Notes: generated from the sequence alone by a model not told the origin. Positions 10,435 through 20,508 are shown, counted from the stretch's first letter. The stretch: DNA of 64,000 nt from Methylobacterium hispanicum (GCF_022179285.1 NZ_BPQO01000013.1:1-64000); one strand, 5' to 3'. Program-made: numbers and translations.

Positions 10435-12303
10435 GTGTCGTTCCTGCCTCGCCCACCCATGCCCGCCTCCGACGCGCGGGCGCTGCCACCCGAGATCGCC
10501 TTCCTGCTCCGGGCGGGCGTGCCGGCCGCGCGCCTCGCCCGGACCGCCGACCTCGCCCGGGCGAGCGGCACCGACGCCGCGACCGCGATGCTCAACGCCG
10601 GCTTGATCCACGAGGACGACTACTACCGGGCGCTCGCCCGTGCGCTCGGCGCGCCCTTCCTCGACGGCGCGATCCCGTTCGGGCCGGGCCTGCGCTTCCC
10701 CGACAGCCTCGTCGCCGGGCTCGCGCCGCTCGCCACGGGGGCGGTGGCGCCCTGCGTGCTCGCGCCCCGCGGGCCGCAGGTGGCCGAACTCCTCGAGACC
10801 GGGTACCGGCGCGGCATGCCGGCGATCACCACGCCGACGCGGCTGCGCGAGGCGGTGTTCGCGGCGCGCGGGCCCGAGGTCGCGGCCTACGCGGCGGACA
10901 ACCTCCAGGCCCGCGCGCCCCACTGGGCCTTCGGGCGGGAGCCCGCCAACCGCTGGCTGCTGTTCCTCTTCCTGCTCGCCTGCACCGGATTCTGCCTCTT
11001 CGCGGCGCTGCCGCCGATGCTGGCGCTGGCCGTGACGGTCGCGGTGCAGCTCGTGTTCCTGGCGATGACCGGCCTGCGCATCGGCGCGGCCTTCCTGGGG
11101 GCCGGGGTGATCGCGGCACGCGTGCGGCCGCTCGCGGACGCGGAACTGCCCACCTACACGGTGATGATCGCGATGTACCGCGAGGGGGCGGTGGTGGACC
11201 GGCTCGTCCGGGCGCTCGCCCGGCTCGACTATCCGCTCGCGAAGCTCGACGTGAAGTTCCTGATCGAGGCCGACGACGCGGAGACCGCGCGGGCGCTCGC
11301 CCGCTATCCGTTCCCGGCCCGGTTCGAGACGGTGGTGATGCCGCCGGGCCTGCCCCGGACCAAGCCGCGGGCGCTCAACGCCGCCCTGCCGCTCGCCCGC
11401 GGCAGCCTGCTCGTGGTCTACGACGCCGAGGACGTGCCGGCGGAGAACCAGCTCCGGCTCGCCGCGGCCTTGTTCGCGCGCTCGCCCGCGACGACCGCCG
11501 CGCTCCAGGGACGGCTGCTCATCGACAACCCGGGCGATTCCTGGTTCGCCCGCTTCTTCACGCTCGAATATCTCGGCCTGTTCGGGGTGCTGAACCCGGC
11601 GCTCGCCCGCTGGCGCCTGCCGATGCCGCTCGGCGGCACCTCGACCCATTTCCGCACCCGCACCCTGCGCGACCTGCACGGCTGGGACGCCTGGAACGTC
11701 ACCGAGGACGCCGACCTCGGCGTCCGCCTCGCGCTCGCGGGCTACGATGTGGGCGACCTGCCGAGCGGCACGATCGAGGAGGCACCGGTCCGCGGGCGGG
11801 CTTGGCTCCACCAGCGCGTGCGCTGGATCAAGGGCTTCCTGCAGACCAGCCTGACGCACGGACGGGCGCCCCTGGAGACGATCCGGCGCCTCGGCCCGGT
11901 ACGGGGGCTCGCGGCTTTGGCGCTGGTGCCCGGTGCCGTGCTCTCGGCGCTGGTCTACCCGCTCTACCTCGTGCTGACCGTCTACGACCTGTTCCTGCGC
12001 ACGCAGCCGGAGGCGCCGACCCTGCTGTCCCGCCTGCCGCAGGGCCTGTCCGTGCTGCTCTTCGTCGCCGGCTTCCTCGCCCTGATGCTGCCGGCGGCGC
12101 TCGGCTGCATCCGGAGGGGCTGGCTCGACCTGACCGTCTGGGTGCCCCTGATGCCGGCCTATTTCTGCTGCGTCAGCCTCGCGGCGTGGCTTGCCGTGCT
12201 CGAGCTGGTGCGGGCGCCGAACCGCTGGAACAAGACCGAGCACGGGCTTGCCCGGACTTCGCGAAGCGGGTTGCTGCGGCCGGGGCGGAAGCCTTCCGGA
12301 TGA
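10435..12303 (+). CDS. Processive family 2 glycosyltransferase with MshEN-like N-terminal domain
   Basis: A 622-residue inner-membrane polysaccharide synthase. About residues 20-85 (LARTADLARASGTDAAT through LGAPFLDG) resemble the N-terminal domain of GspE/MshE ATPases. Two membrane helices follow (about 180-225), then a GT-A catalytic domain with YDAEDVP (metal-binding Asp), NVTEDADLG (base) and QRVRW (the Q-x-x-R-W motif of processive synthases), then several C-terminal membrane helices. It would polymerise and export a glycan; the sugar is unknown. Start is GTG at 10435 behind GGAGCGGGGG; ATG at 10459 is an alternative. No other polysaccharide genes adjoin. Confidence 0.85.
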   Translation: MSFLPRPPMPASDARALPPEIAFLLRAGVPAARLARTADLARASGTDAATAMLNAGLIHEDDYYRALARALGAPFLDGAIPFGPGLRFPDSLVAGLAPLATGAVAPCVLAPRGPQVAELLETGYRRGMPAITTPTRLREAVFAARGPEVAAYAADNLQARAPHWAFGREPANRWLLFLFLLACTGFCLFAALPPMLALAVTVAVQLVFLAMTGLRIGAAFLGAGVIAARVRPLADAELPTYTVMIAMYREGAVVDRLVRALARLDYPLAKLDVKFLIEADDAETARALARYPFPARFETVVMPPGLPRTKPRALNAALPLARGSLLVVYDAEDVPAENQLRLAAALFARSPATTAALQGRLLIDNPGDSWFARFFTLEYLGLFGVLNPALARWRLPMPLGGTSTHFRTRTLRDLHGWDAWNVTEDADLGVRLALAGYDVGDLPSGTIEEAPVRGRAWLHQRVRWIKGFLQTSLTHGRAPLETIRRLGPVRGLAALALVPGAVLSALVYPLYLVLTVYDLFLRTQPEAPTLLSRLPQGLSVLLFVAGFLALMLPAALGCIRRGWLDLTVWVPLMPAYFCCVSLAAWLAVLELVRAPNRWNKTEHGLARTSRSGLLRPGRKPSG

Positions 12304-12310
12304 GCGGCGC

Positions 12311-13174
12311 CTACCCGGCGTCCTTCAGGGCGGCCAGGCCCTCCCGGTAGGTCGGGAAGGCCAGCGCCACGCCGAGTTCCTCCCGGATCAGCCGGTTCCG
12401 CACGCGCTTGTTCTCGCCGTAGAAGCTGCGGGCCATCGGGCTGAGGTCGGCGGTCTCGAAATCGACCTCCGGCGGCAGCGGCAGGCCGGCGATCCCGGCG
12501 GCGTACGCGGTCACCACCTGCGGGGGGGCCGGCTCGTCGTCGGTGACGTTGTAGACGGCTCCCGCCCGGGGGTGCTCGATCGAGGCGATGAGCGTCGCCG
12601 CGATGTCGTCGATGTGGATCCGGTTGAAGACCTGCCCCCGCTTCACGATGCGCTGCGAGCGGCCCTCGCGCAGCTTCACGATGGGATTCCTGCCCGGCCC
12701 GTAGATGCCCGACAGCCGGAAGACCTGCACGGCCTTGCCCGTCTCGCGCCCGAGATCGAACCAGGCGTTCTCGACCGCGAGCCGCATCTTCGAACGGGCG
12801 CTCAACGGCGCCGGCAGGGTGGTCTCGTCGATCCAGGCGCCGCCGTGGTCGCCGTAGATGCCGATGGTCGAGAGATAGCCGATCCAGCGGACGCGGCTCG
12901 CCGCGATCACGTCCCGGTAGGCGCGCAGCGTCGGGTCGCCCTCGGGCTGCGGCGGCACCGAGACGAGGAGCACGTCGGTGTCGGCGAGGTCGTCGGCGAT
13001 GCGCGGATCATCCCCCTCCGGCCCGAAGGCGCGCACCGAGAAGCCGGTCTCGTCCGAGAGCGCGCGGGCCTTGTCCGGATCGGTCACGCTCGCCCGGATC
13101 TGCCCGAAGCGCCCGCGCGCGACCTCCGCGAAGCGCCGGGCCGAGAAGCCGAGGCCGAAGACGAACAGGTTCAT
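12311..13174 (-). CDS. NAD(P)-dependent SDR/epimerase family protein (YeeZ-like)
   Basis: A 287-residue atypical extended short-chain dehydrogenase. The N-terminus MNLFVFGLGFSARRFAEVA is a Rossmann dinucleotide-binding start; STIGIYGDHGG holds the Tyr region, followed by FRLSGIYGPGRNP, and FNRIHIDDIAATL is typical of sugar-nucleotide epimerases. Substrate unknown. It starts 6 bp after the queG stop codon on the same strand, so the two are probably co-transcribed. Confidence 0.82.
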   Translation of the reverse strand: MNLFVFGLGFSARRFAEVARGRFGQIRASVTDPDKARALSDETGFSVRAFGPEGDDPRIADDLADTDVLLVSVPPQPEGDPTLRAYRDVIAASRVRWIGYLSTIGIYGDHGGAWIDETTLPAPLSARSKMRLAVENAWFDLGRETGKAVQVFRLSGIYGPGRNPIVKLREGRSQRIVKRGQVFNRIHIDDIAATLIASIEHPRAGAVYNVTDDEPAPPQVVTAYAAGIAGLPLPPEVDFETADLSPMARSFYGENKRVRNRLIREELGVALAFPTYREGLAALKDAG

Positions 13175-13180
13175 GGGTCC

Positions 13181-14350
13181 TCAGGTCTCCGGATCGCGCG
13201 CCAGCGCCGCCCGCCACTCCGCCCGCACGTGCGGGTCGGTCTCGGCCGCGCCGTGCCGGGCGTGCAGCGCATCGAGCGCCGCGCCGTCGAGGTAGCGCGC
13301 GAGGGCCCAGACGGCCATGCCCCGCACGAGCGGCGCGGGGTCGGAGAGATGGTCGAGCGCCGCCGCACCGAGGGCGGGATCGCCCGCGTTGCCGATCGCG
13401 ATCAGCACGTTGCGCAGGAAGCGGTCGCGGCCGGTGCGCTTGACCGGCGTGCCGGCAAACCGCGCCCGGAATCCGGCGTCGTCGAGCGCGGCGAGTTCCG
13501 CCAGCGGCGGCGCGGCGAGGTCGTTGCGGGCGCTCATCCGGGTCTCGGCGGCGGTGCGCGCGAACTTGTTCCAGGGGCAGACCGCGAGGCAGTCGTCGCA
13601 GCCGAAGATCCGGTTGCCCATCGGGCGGCGGAATTCCTCGGGGATCGGGCCCGCATGCTCGATGGTCAGGTAGGAGAGGCAGCGCCGGGCATCGAGCCGG
13701 TAGGGCTCGGGGAAGGCCGCCGTCGGGCAGACGTCGAGGCAGGCCCGGCAGGTGCCGCAGCGGCCCGCGCCGGCCGTGTCCGGCTCCATCGCGGCGGCGC
13801 TGTAGATCGCGCCGAGCAGGAGCCAGTTGCCGTGCTCGCGCGAGAGCAGCACCGTGTGCTTGCCCTGCCAGCCGAGCCCGGCGGCCTCGGCGAGCGGCTT
13901 CTCCATCACGGGGGCGGTGTCGACGAAGACCTTCACGGGGCATCCCGACTTCGCCGAGAGGTAGCCGCCGAGTTCCTTCAGCTTGCCCTTGAGCACCTCG
14001 TGGTAGTCGCGCCGCTGGGCATAGGCCGCGATCGCGCCGCGATCCCGCCGGGCGAGGAGGGCGAGCGGGTCGGTCTCGGGCCGGTAGCTCATGGCGAGCA
14101 CCCAGACGCTGCGCACCGCCGGCCAGAGCGTCGCCGGATCCGCGCGCTGGTCGGCGCGCTCCGCCATCCAGCCCATCTCGCCCTGCGCGCCCTCGGCGAG
14201 CCACGCGGCGAGGCGCTCCGGCAGCAGCGGCACCGCGTCGGGGGTGGTCAGGCCCAGCGCGCAGAAGCCGAGGGCGCGGGCGCGCGCCTCGACCAGTCGG
14301 CGCAGATCGGGGCCGGCATAGGTTCGCTTGGTGTTCGCCTGCACGCTCAT
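13181..14350 (-). CDS. queG: Epoxyqueuosine reductase
   Basis: Last enzyme of queuosine tRNA modification, a cobalamin and iron-sulfur protein that reduces epoxyqueuosine in the wobble position. It has the two ferredoxin-type 4Fe-4S motifs (CGTCRACLDVCP and GCDDCLAVCPW), the N-terminal YHEVLKGKLKEL and VFVDTAPVMEKPLAEAAGLGW blocks, and a HEAT-repeat-like C-terminus. The ATG at 14350 (MSVQANTKRTY) gives 389 residues; a start at 14377 would add nine basic residues. It lies upstream of the SDR gene on the same strand. Confidence 0.94.
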   Translation of the reverse strand: MSVQANTKRTYAGPDLRRLVEARARALGFCALGLTTPDAVPLLPERLAAWLAEGAQGEMGWMAERADQRADPATLWPAVRSVWVLAMSYRPETDPLALLARRDRGAIAAYAQRRDYHEVLKGKLKELGGYLSAKSGCPVKVFVDTAPVMEKPLAEAAGLGWQGKHTVLLSREHGNWLLLGAIYSAAAMEPDTAGAGRCGTCRACLDVCPTAAFPEPYRLDARRCLSYLTIEHAGPIPEEFRRPMGNRIFGCDDCLAVCPWNKFARTAAETRMSARNDLAAPPLAELAALDDAGFRARFAGTPVKRTGRDRFLRNVLIAIGNAGDPALGAAALDHLSDPAPLVRGMAVWALARYLDGAALDALHARHGAAETDPHVRAEWRAALARDPET

Positions 14351-14415
14351 CCGGGATCGCCGCGCCCGCCGGGGCAACCCGGCGACGGCGCCCGTCTATC
14401 CCATCGCGGGGCCGG

Positions 14416-15771
14416 TCACACGCCCGTCAGCGTGTCGGCCAGGAGCTTGAGGTTCAGCATCACGATGATGCCGGCGATGGCCCAGGACAGCCATTTCAGC
14501 CAGCCGGGCACCACCAGCGCGCCCATCTTGCTCCGGTCCGCGACGAAGCTGACGAGCGGGATCACCGCGAAGGGCAGCTGCATCGAGAGCACCACCTGGC
14601 TCAGCACGAGGAGCTTGGCGGTGCCCGCATCGCCGTAGATGATCGCCACCGCGACCACCGGCACGATGGCGATGCCGCGGGTGATCAGGCGTCGCGCCCA
14701 GCTCGGCAGGCGCAGGCGCAGGAAGCCCTCCATCACGATCTGCCCGGCGAGCGTCGCGGTCACGGTCGAGTTGAGGCCCGAGGCCAGCAGCGCCACCCCG
14801 AACAGCGTCGAGGCGAGGCCGACCCCGAGCAGCGGCGAGAGCAGCTCGTAGGCCTGCTCGATCTCCTCCACGTCGGTGCGCCCGGAGGCGTGGAACACGG
14901 AGGCCGCCAGGATCAGGATCGCGGCGTTGACGAAGAGGGCGAGCGTGAGGGCGATGGTGGAATCCGCCACCGCGAAGCGCAGGGCCTCGCGCTTGCCCGC
15001 GAGGTCGCGCGGGTAGGCGCGGGTCTGCACGATGGAGGAGTGCAGGTAGAGGTTGTGGGGCATCACGGTGGCGCCGATGATGCCGATGGCGATGTAGAGG
15101 GCGGCCGGGTTCGTGACGATCTCGGCGGAGGGCACGAAGCCGCCGAGCACCGCCGCGACCGGGGGGGCGGCCAGCGCGATCTGCACCGCGAAGCAGACGA
15201 AGATGACGGTGAGCAGCCCGATCACGAAGGCCTCGAGCGCCCGGAAGCCCCGGCGCAGCAGCAGCAGCACCACCAGCACGTCGAGGGCGGTGATCACGGC
15301 GCCGAGCCAGAGCGGCAGGCCGAAGAGCAGCTTCAGGGCGATCGCCGTGCCGATCACCTCGGCGAGGTCGCAGGCGATGATCGCCGCCTCGCAGGCGAGC
15401 CAGAGCGCGAAGCCGACGGGTCGCGGATAGGCGTCGCGGCAGGCCTGGGCGAGGTCGCGCCCCGTGGCGATGCCGAGCCGGGCGCTGAGCGCCTGCAGCA
15501 CGATCGCCATCAGGTTCGAGATCAGGATGACGGCGAGCAGCGTGTAGCCGAACTGGGCGCCGCCCGCGATGTCGGTCGCCCAGTTGCCCGGGTCCATGTA
15601 GCCGACCGCGATCATGTAGCCCGGCCCGAGGAAGCCGAGCAGGCGCCGCGGCCAGGAGCCGCTCGCCCGCACCGCCACGCTGGCGTTGAGCGCGCCGAGG
15701 CTCGGCTCGTCCGCCGCCTCGGCGGAGCGCCAGCTCGGGTCCGGGGCAATGGGATGCGGGCTGACGTTCAC
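14416..15771 (-). CDS. mntH: Nramp-family Mn2+ (divalent metal):H+ symporter
   Basis: A membrane protein of about 451 residues and about 11 helices that imports Mn2+ with protons. The metal-binding motif of helix 1 is present as [12 protein letters not shown] and that of helix 6 as [13 protein letters not shown]. The GTG at 15771 has GAGG at good spacing; the frame is open to 15858, but that extension would cover a palindromic site that looks like the operator. It is divergent from mntR, which argues for Mn-dependent repression. Confidence 0.94.
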   Translation of the reverse strand: MNVSPHPIAPDPSWRSAEAADEPSLGALNASVAVRASGSWPRRLLGFLGPGYMIAVGYMDPGNWATDIAGGAQFGYTLLAVILISNLMAIVLQALSARLGIATGRDLAQACRDAYPRPVGFALWLACEAAIIACDLAEVIGTAIALKLLFGLPLWLGAVITALDVLVVLLLLRRGFRALEAFVIGLLTVIFVCFAVQIALAAPPVAAVLGGFVPSAEIVTNPAALYIAIGIIGATVMPHNLYLHSSIVQTRAYPRDLAGKREALRFAVADSTIALTLALFVNAAILILAASVFHASGRTDVEEIEQAYELLSPLLGVGLASTLFGVALLASGLNSTVTATLAGQIVMEGFLRLRLPSWARRLITRGIAIVPVVAVAIIYGDAGTAKLLVLSQVVLSMQLPFAVIPLVSFVADRSKMGALVVPGWLKWLSWAIAGIIVMLNLKLLADTLTGV

Positions 15772-15809
15772 GAAGATCCTCGGGGGCCGGGCCGGCCCAT
15801 GCGCCGCAA

Positions 15810-15825
15810 TATAGCCCCTGCTATA
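15810..15825. promoter_or_regulatory. Candidate MntR operator between mntH and mntR
   Basis: A perfect inverted repeat TATAGC-N4-GCTATA lying 39 bp upstream of the mntH start. The site sits in the divergent mntH/mntR spacer and resembles the AT-flanked GC-centred boxes bound by DtxR-family MntR proteins. Binding is inferred. Confidence 0.65.
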
Positions 15826-15961
15826 ACCGTTGTGAACAGCTAAGTCGCCGGACCGCACAGGCCGGGCCAGGGCTGGCCGGGGGCTCCCGGCGGCGCGCCT
15901 CCTGGGCTATGAGGGCCGCCAGCCCTCCGCTACTCCTCTCCCGGACGAGGTGTCCCGACCG

Positions 15962-16417
15962 ATGCAGGCCAGCCGCACGACCGCCCCCGCGGGCGACCCG
16001 CTCGTCGATCCGGAGATCCATGTCGCGAGCTTCCGGCAGGCCCGGGAGGCCCGGCGCTCGGAACTCGCCGAGGACTATGTCGAGCTGATCGCCGACCTGA
16101 TCGGCGACGGCGGCGAGGCGCGGCAGGTCGACATCGCGGCCCGTCTCGGCGTGGCGCAGCCGACGGTCGCCAAGATGCTCAAGCGCCTCTCCGAGGACGG
16201 GCTGGTGCAGCAGCGGCCCTATCGCGGCGTGTTCCTCACCGAAGCCGGACGGATCCTGGCCGACCAAGCGCGCGAGCGGCACCAAGTGGTCGAGCGCTTC
16301 CTCTGCGCGCTCGGCGTCAGCCCCGAGACGGCCCGGCGCGACGCGGAGGGGATCGAGCACCACGTCAGCGGCGAGACGCTGGAGGCGTTTCGGCGCTTCG
16401 CGGATGGCGGGGGGTAG
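15962..16417 (+). CDS. mntR: Manganese transport regulator, DtxR/MntR family
   Basis: A 151-residue metal-dependent repressor. The winged helix is [47 protein letters not shown], and the dimerisation part carries metal-ligand positions ([20 protein letters not shown]). Mn2+-loaded MntR represses Mn uptake. The ATG at 15962 has GACGAGG upstream; GTG at 15950 is an alternative. It lacks the SH3-like C-terminus of DtxR, as do the E. coli-type MntR proteins. Divergent from mntH. Confidence 0.92.
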   Translation: MQASRTTAPAGDPLVDPEIHVASFRQAREARRSELAEDYVELIADLIGDGGEARQVDIAARLGVAQPTVAKMLKRLSEDGLVQQRPYRGVFLTEAGRILADQARERHQVVERFLCALGVSPETARRDAEGIEHHVSGETLEAFRRFADGGG

Positions 16418-16437
16418 GGGTCCGCGCACTGTACGGC

Positions 16438-16456
16438 GGTATGGATTGTTCATACC
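16438..16456. promoter_or_regulatory. Palindrome upstream of parD (candidate autoregulatory operator)
   Basis: GGTATG-N7-CATACC, a perfect 6-bp inverted repeat 31 bp upstream of the parD start. ParD-type antitoxins repress their own operon by binding palindromes at the promoter, so this is the best candidate site. Confidence 0.5.
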
Positions 16457-16486
16457 ATGCGGATGCCGAGATGTGCGGAGGCGTCC

Positions 16487-16768
16487 ATGTCCACAGTCGA
16501 GAAGCGAACCGTCAGTCTGCCGGCGGAGCACGCAGCCTTTATCGACGCAAAGGTTGCCTCAGGCGCATATGCGTCCACCAGCGAGGTCGTCCGTGCCGGC
16601 CTGCGGGCTCTCCGGGAGCGGGACGATGCCGTCGAGCGCTGGCTGCGCGAGGAGGTCGCGCCGACCTTCGACGCGATGGTGGCGGATCCTGCCCGTGGCC
16701 TCTCCGCCGAGAGCGTGTTCTCCGAGATCCGTGCTCATCATGCAGAGCGCCTGAAAGGCCACGCGTGA
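16487..16768 (+). CDS. parD: ParD-like antitoxin (type II)
   Basis: A 93-residue ribbon-helix-helix protein. The N-terminal strand EKRTVSLPAEHAAFIDAKV and the helices with GAYASTSEVVRAGLRALRER match the ParD/CopG antitoxin family, and the C-terminal part would wrap the toxin. The ATG at 16487 follows GGAGG; earlier codons in frame add an unrelated tail. It overlaps the parE start by 4 bp (GTGA), as expected of a coupled toxin-antitoxin operon. Confidence 0.9.
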   Translation: MSTVEKRTVSLPAEHAAFIDAKVASGAYASTSEVVRAGLRALRERDDAVERWLREEVAPTFDAMVADPARGLSAESVFSEIRAHHAERLKGHA

Positions 16769-17073
16769 TCCACCGGATCGTCGTCCTCGCACCTGAAGCG
16801 CGGGATGACTTACTCCATCTCTACGCCTGGATCGCCGAGGCGGCATCGCCCACGGTCGCCCTCTCCTTTATCGAACGCGTCGAGACGTACTTGAGGGGGT
16901 TCGACGTCGCGTCGGAGCGTGGAACGCGACGCGACGATATTCGGCCCGGCCTCCGGACGGTCGGCTTCGCTCGACGGCTGACGATCGCCTTCACGGTCGA
17001 TGCATCTCAAGTGACGATCCTGCGCGTCTTCTACGCCGGCTGTGACTGGCGAGCGGCGCTCGACGACGCGTAG
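16765..17073 (+). CDS. parE: ParE/RelE-family toxin
   Basis: A 102-residue protein of the RelE/ParE superfamily: IVVLAPEARDDLLHLYAWIAE at the N-terminus, SFIERVETYLRGF, a GTRRDDIRPGLRTVGFARR middle, and VTILRVFYAGCDWRAAL at the C-terminus, which is typical of ParE. ParE toxins block DNA gyrase. The start is a GTG overlapping the parD stop. The gene looks intact. Confidence 0.88.
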   Translation: MIHRIVVLAPEARDDLLHLYAWIAEAASPTVALSFIERVETYLRGFDVASERGTRRDDIRPGLRTVGFARRLTIAFTVDASQVTILRVFYAGCDWRAALDDA

Positions 17074-17083
17074 GCGGCACGCC

Positions 17084-17986
17084 CTACACCGCCAGCGCCA
17101 GTTCCGGCGCGGCCTCACCCTCCGGGATCACGTCCACCTCGACGCGCAGGCGCTGCCGGCCGGAGGCGGTGACGATGCCGTCGATGGGCGACACGTCGCC
17201 GTAGTCGCGCCCGCGCGCCACCACGATGTGGTCGTTGCCGACCGCGCAGTCGTTCGTCGGGTCGAGGCCGAGCCACCGCTCCCCGCACCAGACCGCGACC
17301 CAGGCGTGGCTGGCATCCGCCCCCTGGAGGCGCGGGCGGCCCGGAGGCGGGGTGGTGCGCAGGTACCCGCTGACATAGGCCGCGGGCAGGCCCATGCCGC
17401 GCAACCCCGCGATCATCACGTGGGCGAAGTCCTGGCAGACGCCAGCGCGCAGCCGGAACGCGTCGGCGAGTGGCGTATCGACGGCGGTGGCCGCGGAATC
17501 GAAGCGGAAATCGGCGCGGATCCGGCGCATCAGGTCGTGGGCCGCCCCGTAGGCGCTACGGCCGGCCCCGAAGCTCGCGCGGGCGTAGTCCGTCACCGCG
17601 GGCACCAGCGGCACGCGGGCACTCGGGAAGAGGAAGTGCACCGGCGCCTGGCCCGAGAGGTCGCGGCTCGCCACCACGGCGTCGCGCACCGCGTCCCAAG
17701 CGGGACCGGATTCCGGCTCGGGCGGGGCGGGCCGGTCGACCGCGACCCGGGAATTGGCCTCGACCACGAACTCGGCGTGCGGCGTGTCGAGACAGATGCC
17801 GAGCGCCTCGATGCCGAAATAGTCCCGCCGGGTCACCGCGCTGGCCGGGCTCGGCTCGATCGTCACCGCGCTCGCCAGTACGGTCTGGCCGTCGCCGTCC
17901 CGCGGCTTCAGCCGCAGGGAGCAGCGGGCGAAGCGCACGGGCCGGGCGTAGCGGTAGGTGGTGCGGTGGCGCAGCGTGTAGATCAC
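17084..17986 (-). CDS. Transglutaminase-like cysteine peptidase-fold protein
   Basis: A 300-residue protein with an N-terminal beta domain (YTLRHRTTYRYARPVRFARCSL) and a transglutaminase core. The catalytic triad is visible as Cys184 (GVCQDFAH), His227 (SHAWVAVW) and Asp242 (GLDPTND). Proteins of this kind act as peptidases or amide-forming/transferring enzymes. The GTG start overlaps the stop of the ATP-grasp gene by 4 bp. It is the third gene of a leftward operon with the ATP-grasp/alpha-E and DUF2126 proteins. Substrate unknown. Confidence 0.88.
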   Translation of the reverse strand: MIYTLRHRTTYRYARPVRFARCSLRLKPRDGDGQTVLASAVTIEPSPASAVTRRDYFGIEALGICLDTPHAEFVVEANSRVAVDRPAPPEPESGPAWDAVRDAVVASRDLSGQAPVHFLFPSARVPLVPAVTDYARASFGAGRSAYGAAHDLMRRIRADFRFDSAATAVDTPLADAFRLRAGVCQDFAHVMIAGLRGMGLPAAYVSGYLRTTPPPGRPRLQGADASHAWVAVWCGERWLGLDPTNDCAVGNDHIVVARGRDYGDVSPIDGIVTASGRQRLRVEVDVIPEGEAAPELALAV

Positions 17987-20508
17987 CCGAGCCCCCCGAG
18001 CTTCTCCGGACGCGCCGCCTGGGGGCCGGCCGGGAAGTAGCGGCCGGCGATGGCGTCGGCGAGCCGCTCCAGTTCGCCCTCGACCCGTGCCATGCCGACC
18101 GCGTCGAAATCGGCGGCCTCGCCGCTGCGGAACTCCGCCACGATGCGCGCGGCCAGCCGGCAATGGGGCTCGGGCACGCCGTCGGCGGCGAGCGCGGGCA
18201 GGTCGGCGAGGTGGCGGGCGATCGCCTCCGCCTGGAAGGCGACGGAGCGCGGGTTGTAGGGGTCGAGCAGCACCATGTCGCGCACGGGGTCGAGCGCCAC
18301 GCCCTGCAGGTAGCGGGAGCCGTAGCTCAGCTGCGAGTCGCAGAGCGCCAGCATCACGCCGAGGCTCTCGGGCGTGGCCTCGTCGTCGGCGAGCGCGAGG
18401 GCGAAGTCGCAGGTGTTGATCGCCCGCTCGATGCGCCGGCCGAGATCGATGAAGTGCCAGCCCGCCGCCCGGCTCATGTTCTCATGGGCGAGCCCCGAGA
18501 GGGCCGCGAGGTGGCTCAGCGCCCGCTCGGCCCGGCCGATGAGCTGCGACTCGGTAAACGCCCGGCCCGGATCGAGGGCCAGCAGGTCCACGAGGTCCGC
18601 CAACACGCGCCAGGCCTCGCCCGAGAGGCGGTTGCGCAGCTTGGCGGCGTTCCGGCGGGCCGACTCGATATGGGCACGGGCCGAGCCCGGCGCCGTGCGC
18701 CCGCTGAGCGCCTCCTGGGCCAGCGCGGCGGTCGGCAGGTCGGCGGCGCTGCCCGCGCCCCACTCGGCGATCAGGCGACGGATGCGGGCGGCGGTCGGCG
18801 CGTAGGCGCCGCCGGCGATGTCGGTGACGACGGCGTCGCCCACGCTCCGGAGATGGGCGAGCACGAGGCGGATCACGCCCTCGGCCCGCTCGGTGTAGCG
18901 GCCGAACCAGAACAGCCCGTCGGCGGCCCGCGAGGGCAGGTGGCCGGCAAGCCGCCGCACCCGGGGCGGGCGCCCCTGAACCAGGGTCGCGGTCTCGACG
19001 GGGGTCTCGGAGAGGACCCAGACGTCGGCCGCCCGGATGCCGAGGCGCATCTCGGTCGGGTCGGCGTCCTCGCGCTCGGCGACGCGGCAGAAGCCGCCCG
19101 GCATCACCTGCCAGCCCTGGGACGTGCGCGCGGCGAAGACCCGGAGCACGAAGGGACGCGGCACGAGGCGCAGGCCCGCGTCGGTCCGCTCCCAGCCCGG
19201 CATGGTCGAGAGGGGCCCGAGCGCCTGCCCCACATAGTCGAAGGGCCGCTCGCCGAGCGTCGCGACGGCGCGGGCCCGGTCGGCGGCCAGCGCCTGCGCC
19301 CCGAGCAGCGCGTCGCGTCCGGCCCCGCGCTGGGGCGTCGCCGCCGGGCGCAGCGTCAGGGCATCGAGGTTGTCGCGGACATGCGCGAGCCCGTCCGGGC
19401 AGCCGCACCACCAGGTCGGCGGGCCGGCGAGCCGCAGGGGCTCGCCGAGCATGCGCCGGGCGATGCCGTCGAGATAGGGTTCGAGCGCGCCCGACTCGAC
19501 GAGGCCCGAGCCCGGCATGTTGGCCATCACGAGGCTGCCGTTGCGCAGCGCTTCGAGCACGCCCGGCACGCCGAGCCGCGAGGCCGGGTTCAGTTCCAGG
19601 GGATCGAGATAGTCGGCGTCGATCCGGCGCCAGAGCGCGTCGCAGCGCTTCAGCCCCGAGACGGTGCGGACGTGCAGGCGCCCGTCCTGCATCACGAGGT
19701 CGTCGCCCTCGACCAGCATCAGGCCGAGATAGCGGGCGAGCGCGGCCTGCTCGACATAGGTGCTGCTGTAGGGGCCCGAGGTCAGCAGGCAGATGCGCGG
19801 GTCGGCCCGCTCGGCACCCGCCGCGAGGCCGTCGCGAAACGCCTGGAAGAAGGCCGGGAAGCGCTCGACGTGGCAGGCCTCGAAGATGTCCGGGAAGGCG
19901 CGGGCCAGCACCATCCGGTTCTCCAGCGCCCAGCCGAGGCCGGAGGGGGCCTGGGTCCGGTCTGCCAGCACCCGCCAGCGCCCGTCCGGGCCCCGGCCGA
20001 TATCGGCGGCGTAGAGCTTGAGGTAGCGCCCGCCCGGCGGCGCGACCCCGTGGAGCGGGCGCAGGAACTCGGGCGAGCCCGCCACCACGGCGGCCGGCAG
20101 GTGGCCGCCCGCCACGAGGTCGCCGGGGCCGTAGGCGTCGGCGAGGATCGCCTCCATCAGCTCGGCCCGCTGGACCAGCCCGGCGGAGAGCGCGCGCCAC
20201 TCGGCGGCCCCGATCACCAGCGGCAGGGAGCCGAGCGGCCAGGCGTGCTCGCGCTGGTCCCCATAGACCCGGAAGGAGATGCCGGCATCGCGGATGTGCC
20301 GCTCCGCCGAGACGAAGCGGGCCATCATCTCGGGCTCGCCGAGGCGCCCGAGCTGGTCGAGCAGGTGCGACCACGACGCGTCGCGCGGTGTGCCGTCGGG
20401 GGCGAGGTACTCGTCGGGCCGGCCCGGCAGCGGCGCGTAGCCGTCCGTCCAGCGGGCGAGCGGCGCCGGGCCGCCCGCCTTCTCCCTCACCTCCGCGAGC
20501 GCGGTCAT
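17983..20508 (-). CDS. Circularly permuted ATP-grasp plus alpha-E domain protein
   Basis: An 841-residue two-part protein. The first half is a circularly permuted ATP-grasp domain ([89 protein letters not shown]). The C-terminal third is an all-helical alpha-E domain ([40 protein letters not shown]). ATP-grasp enzymes form amide bonds through acyl-phosphates, so a peptide-ligase role is likely, on an unknown target. The ATG overlaps the DUF2126 gene stop by 4 bp (ATGA). Middle gene of the operon. Confidence 0.88.
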   Translation of the reverse strand: MTALAEVREKAGGPAPLARWTDGYAPLPGRPDEYLAPDGTPRDASWSHLLDQLGRLGEPEMMARFVSAERHIRDAGISFRVYGDQREHAWPLGSLPLVIGAAEWRALSAGLVQRAELMEAILADAYGPGDLVAGGHLPAAVVAGSPEFLRPLHGVAPPGGRYLKLYAADIGRGPDGRWRVLADRTQAPSGLGWALENRMVLARAFPDIFEACHVERFPAFFQAFRDGLAAGAERADPRICLLTSGPYSSTYVEQAALARYLGLMLVEGDDLVMQDGRLHVRTVSGLKRCDALWRRIDADYLDPLELNPASRLGVPGVLEALRNGSLVMANMPGSGLVESGALEPYLDGIARRMLGEPLRLAGPPTWWCGCPDGLAHVRDNLDALTLRPAATPQRGAGRDALLGAQALAADRARAVATLGERPFDYVGQALGPLSTMPGWERTDAGLRLVPRPFVLRVFAARTSQGWQVMPGGFCRVAEREDADPTEMRLGIRAADVWVLSETPVETATLVQGRPPRVRRLAGHLPSRAADGLFWFGRYTERAEGVIRLVLAHLRSVGDAVVTDIAGGAYAPTAARIRRLIAEWGAGSAADLPTAALAQEALSGRTAPGSARAHIESARRNAAKLRNRLSGEAWRVLADLVDLLALDPGRAFTESQLIGRAERALSHLAALSGLAHENMSRAAGWHFIDLGRRIERAINTCDFALALADDEATPESLGVMLALCDSQLSYGSRYLQGVALDPVRDMVLLDPYNPRSVAFQAEAIARHLADLPALAADGVPEPHCRLAARIVAEFRSGEAADFDAVGMARVEGELERLADAIAGRYFPAGPQAARPEKLGGLG

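Noticed and set aside
12191..14638. An 815-codon plus-strand open frame over the SDR and queG genes
   Set aside because: Antisense to two well-recognised genes, with low-complexity translation.
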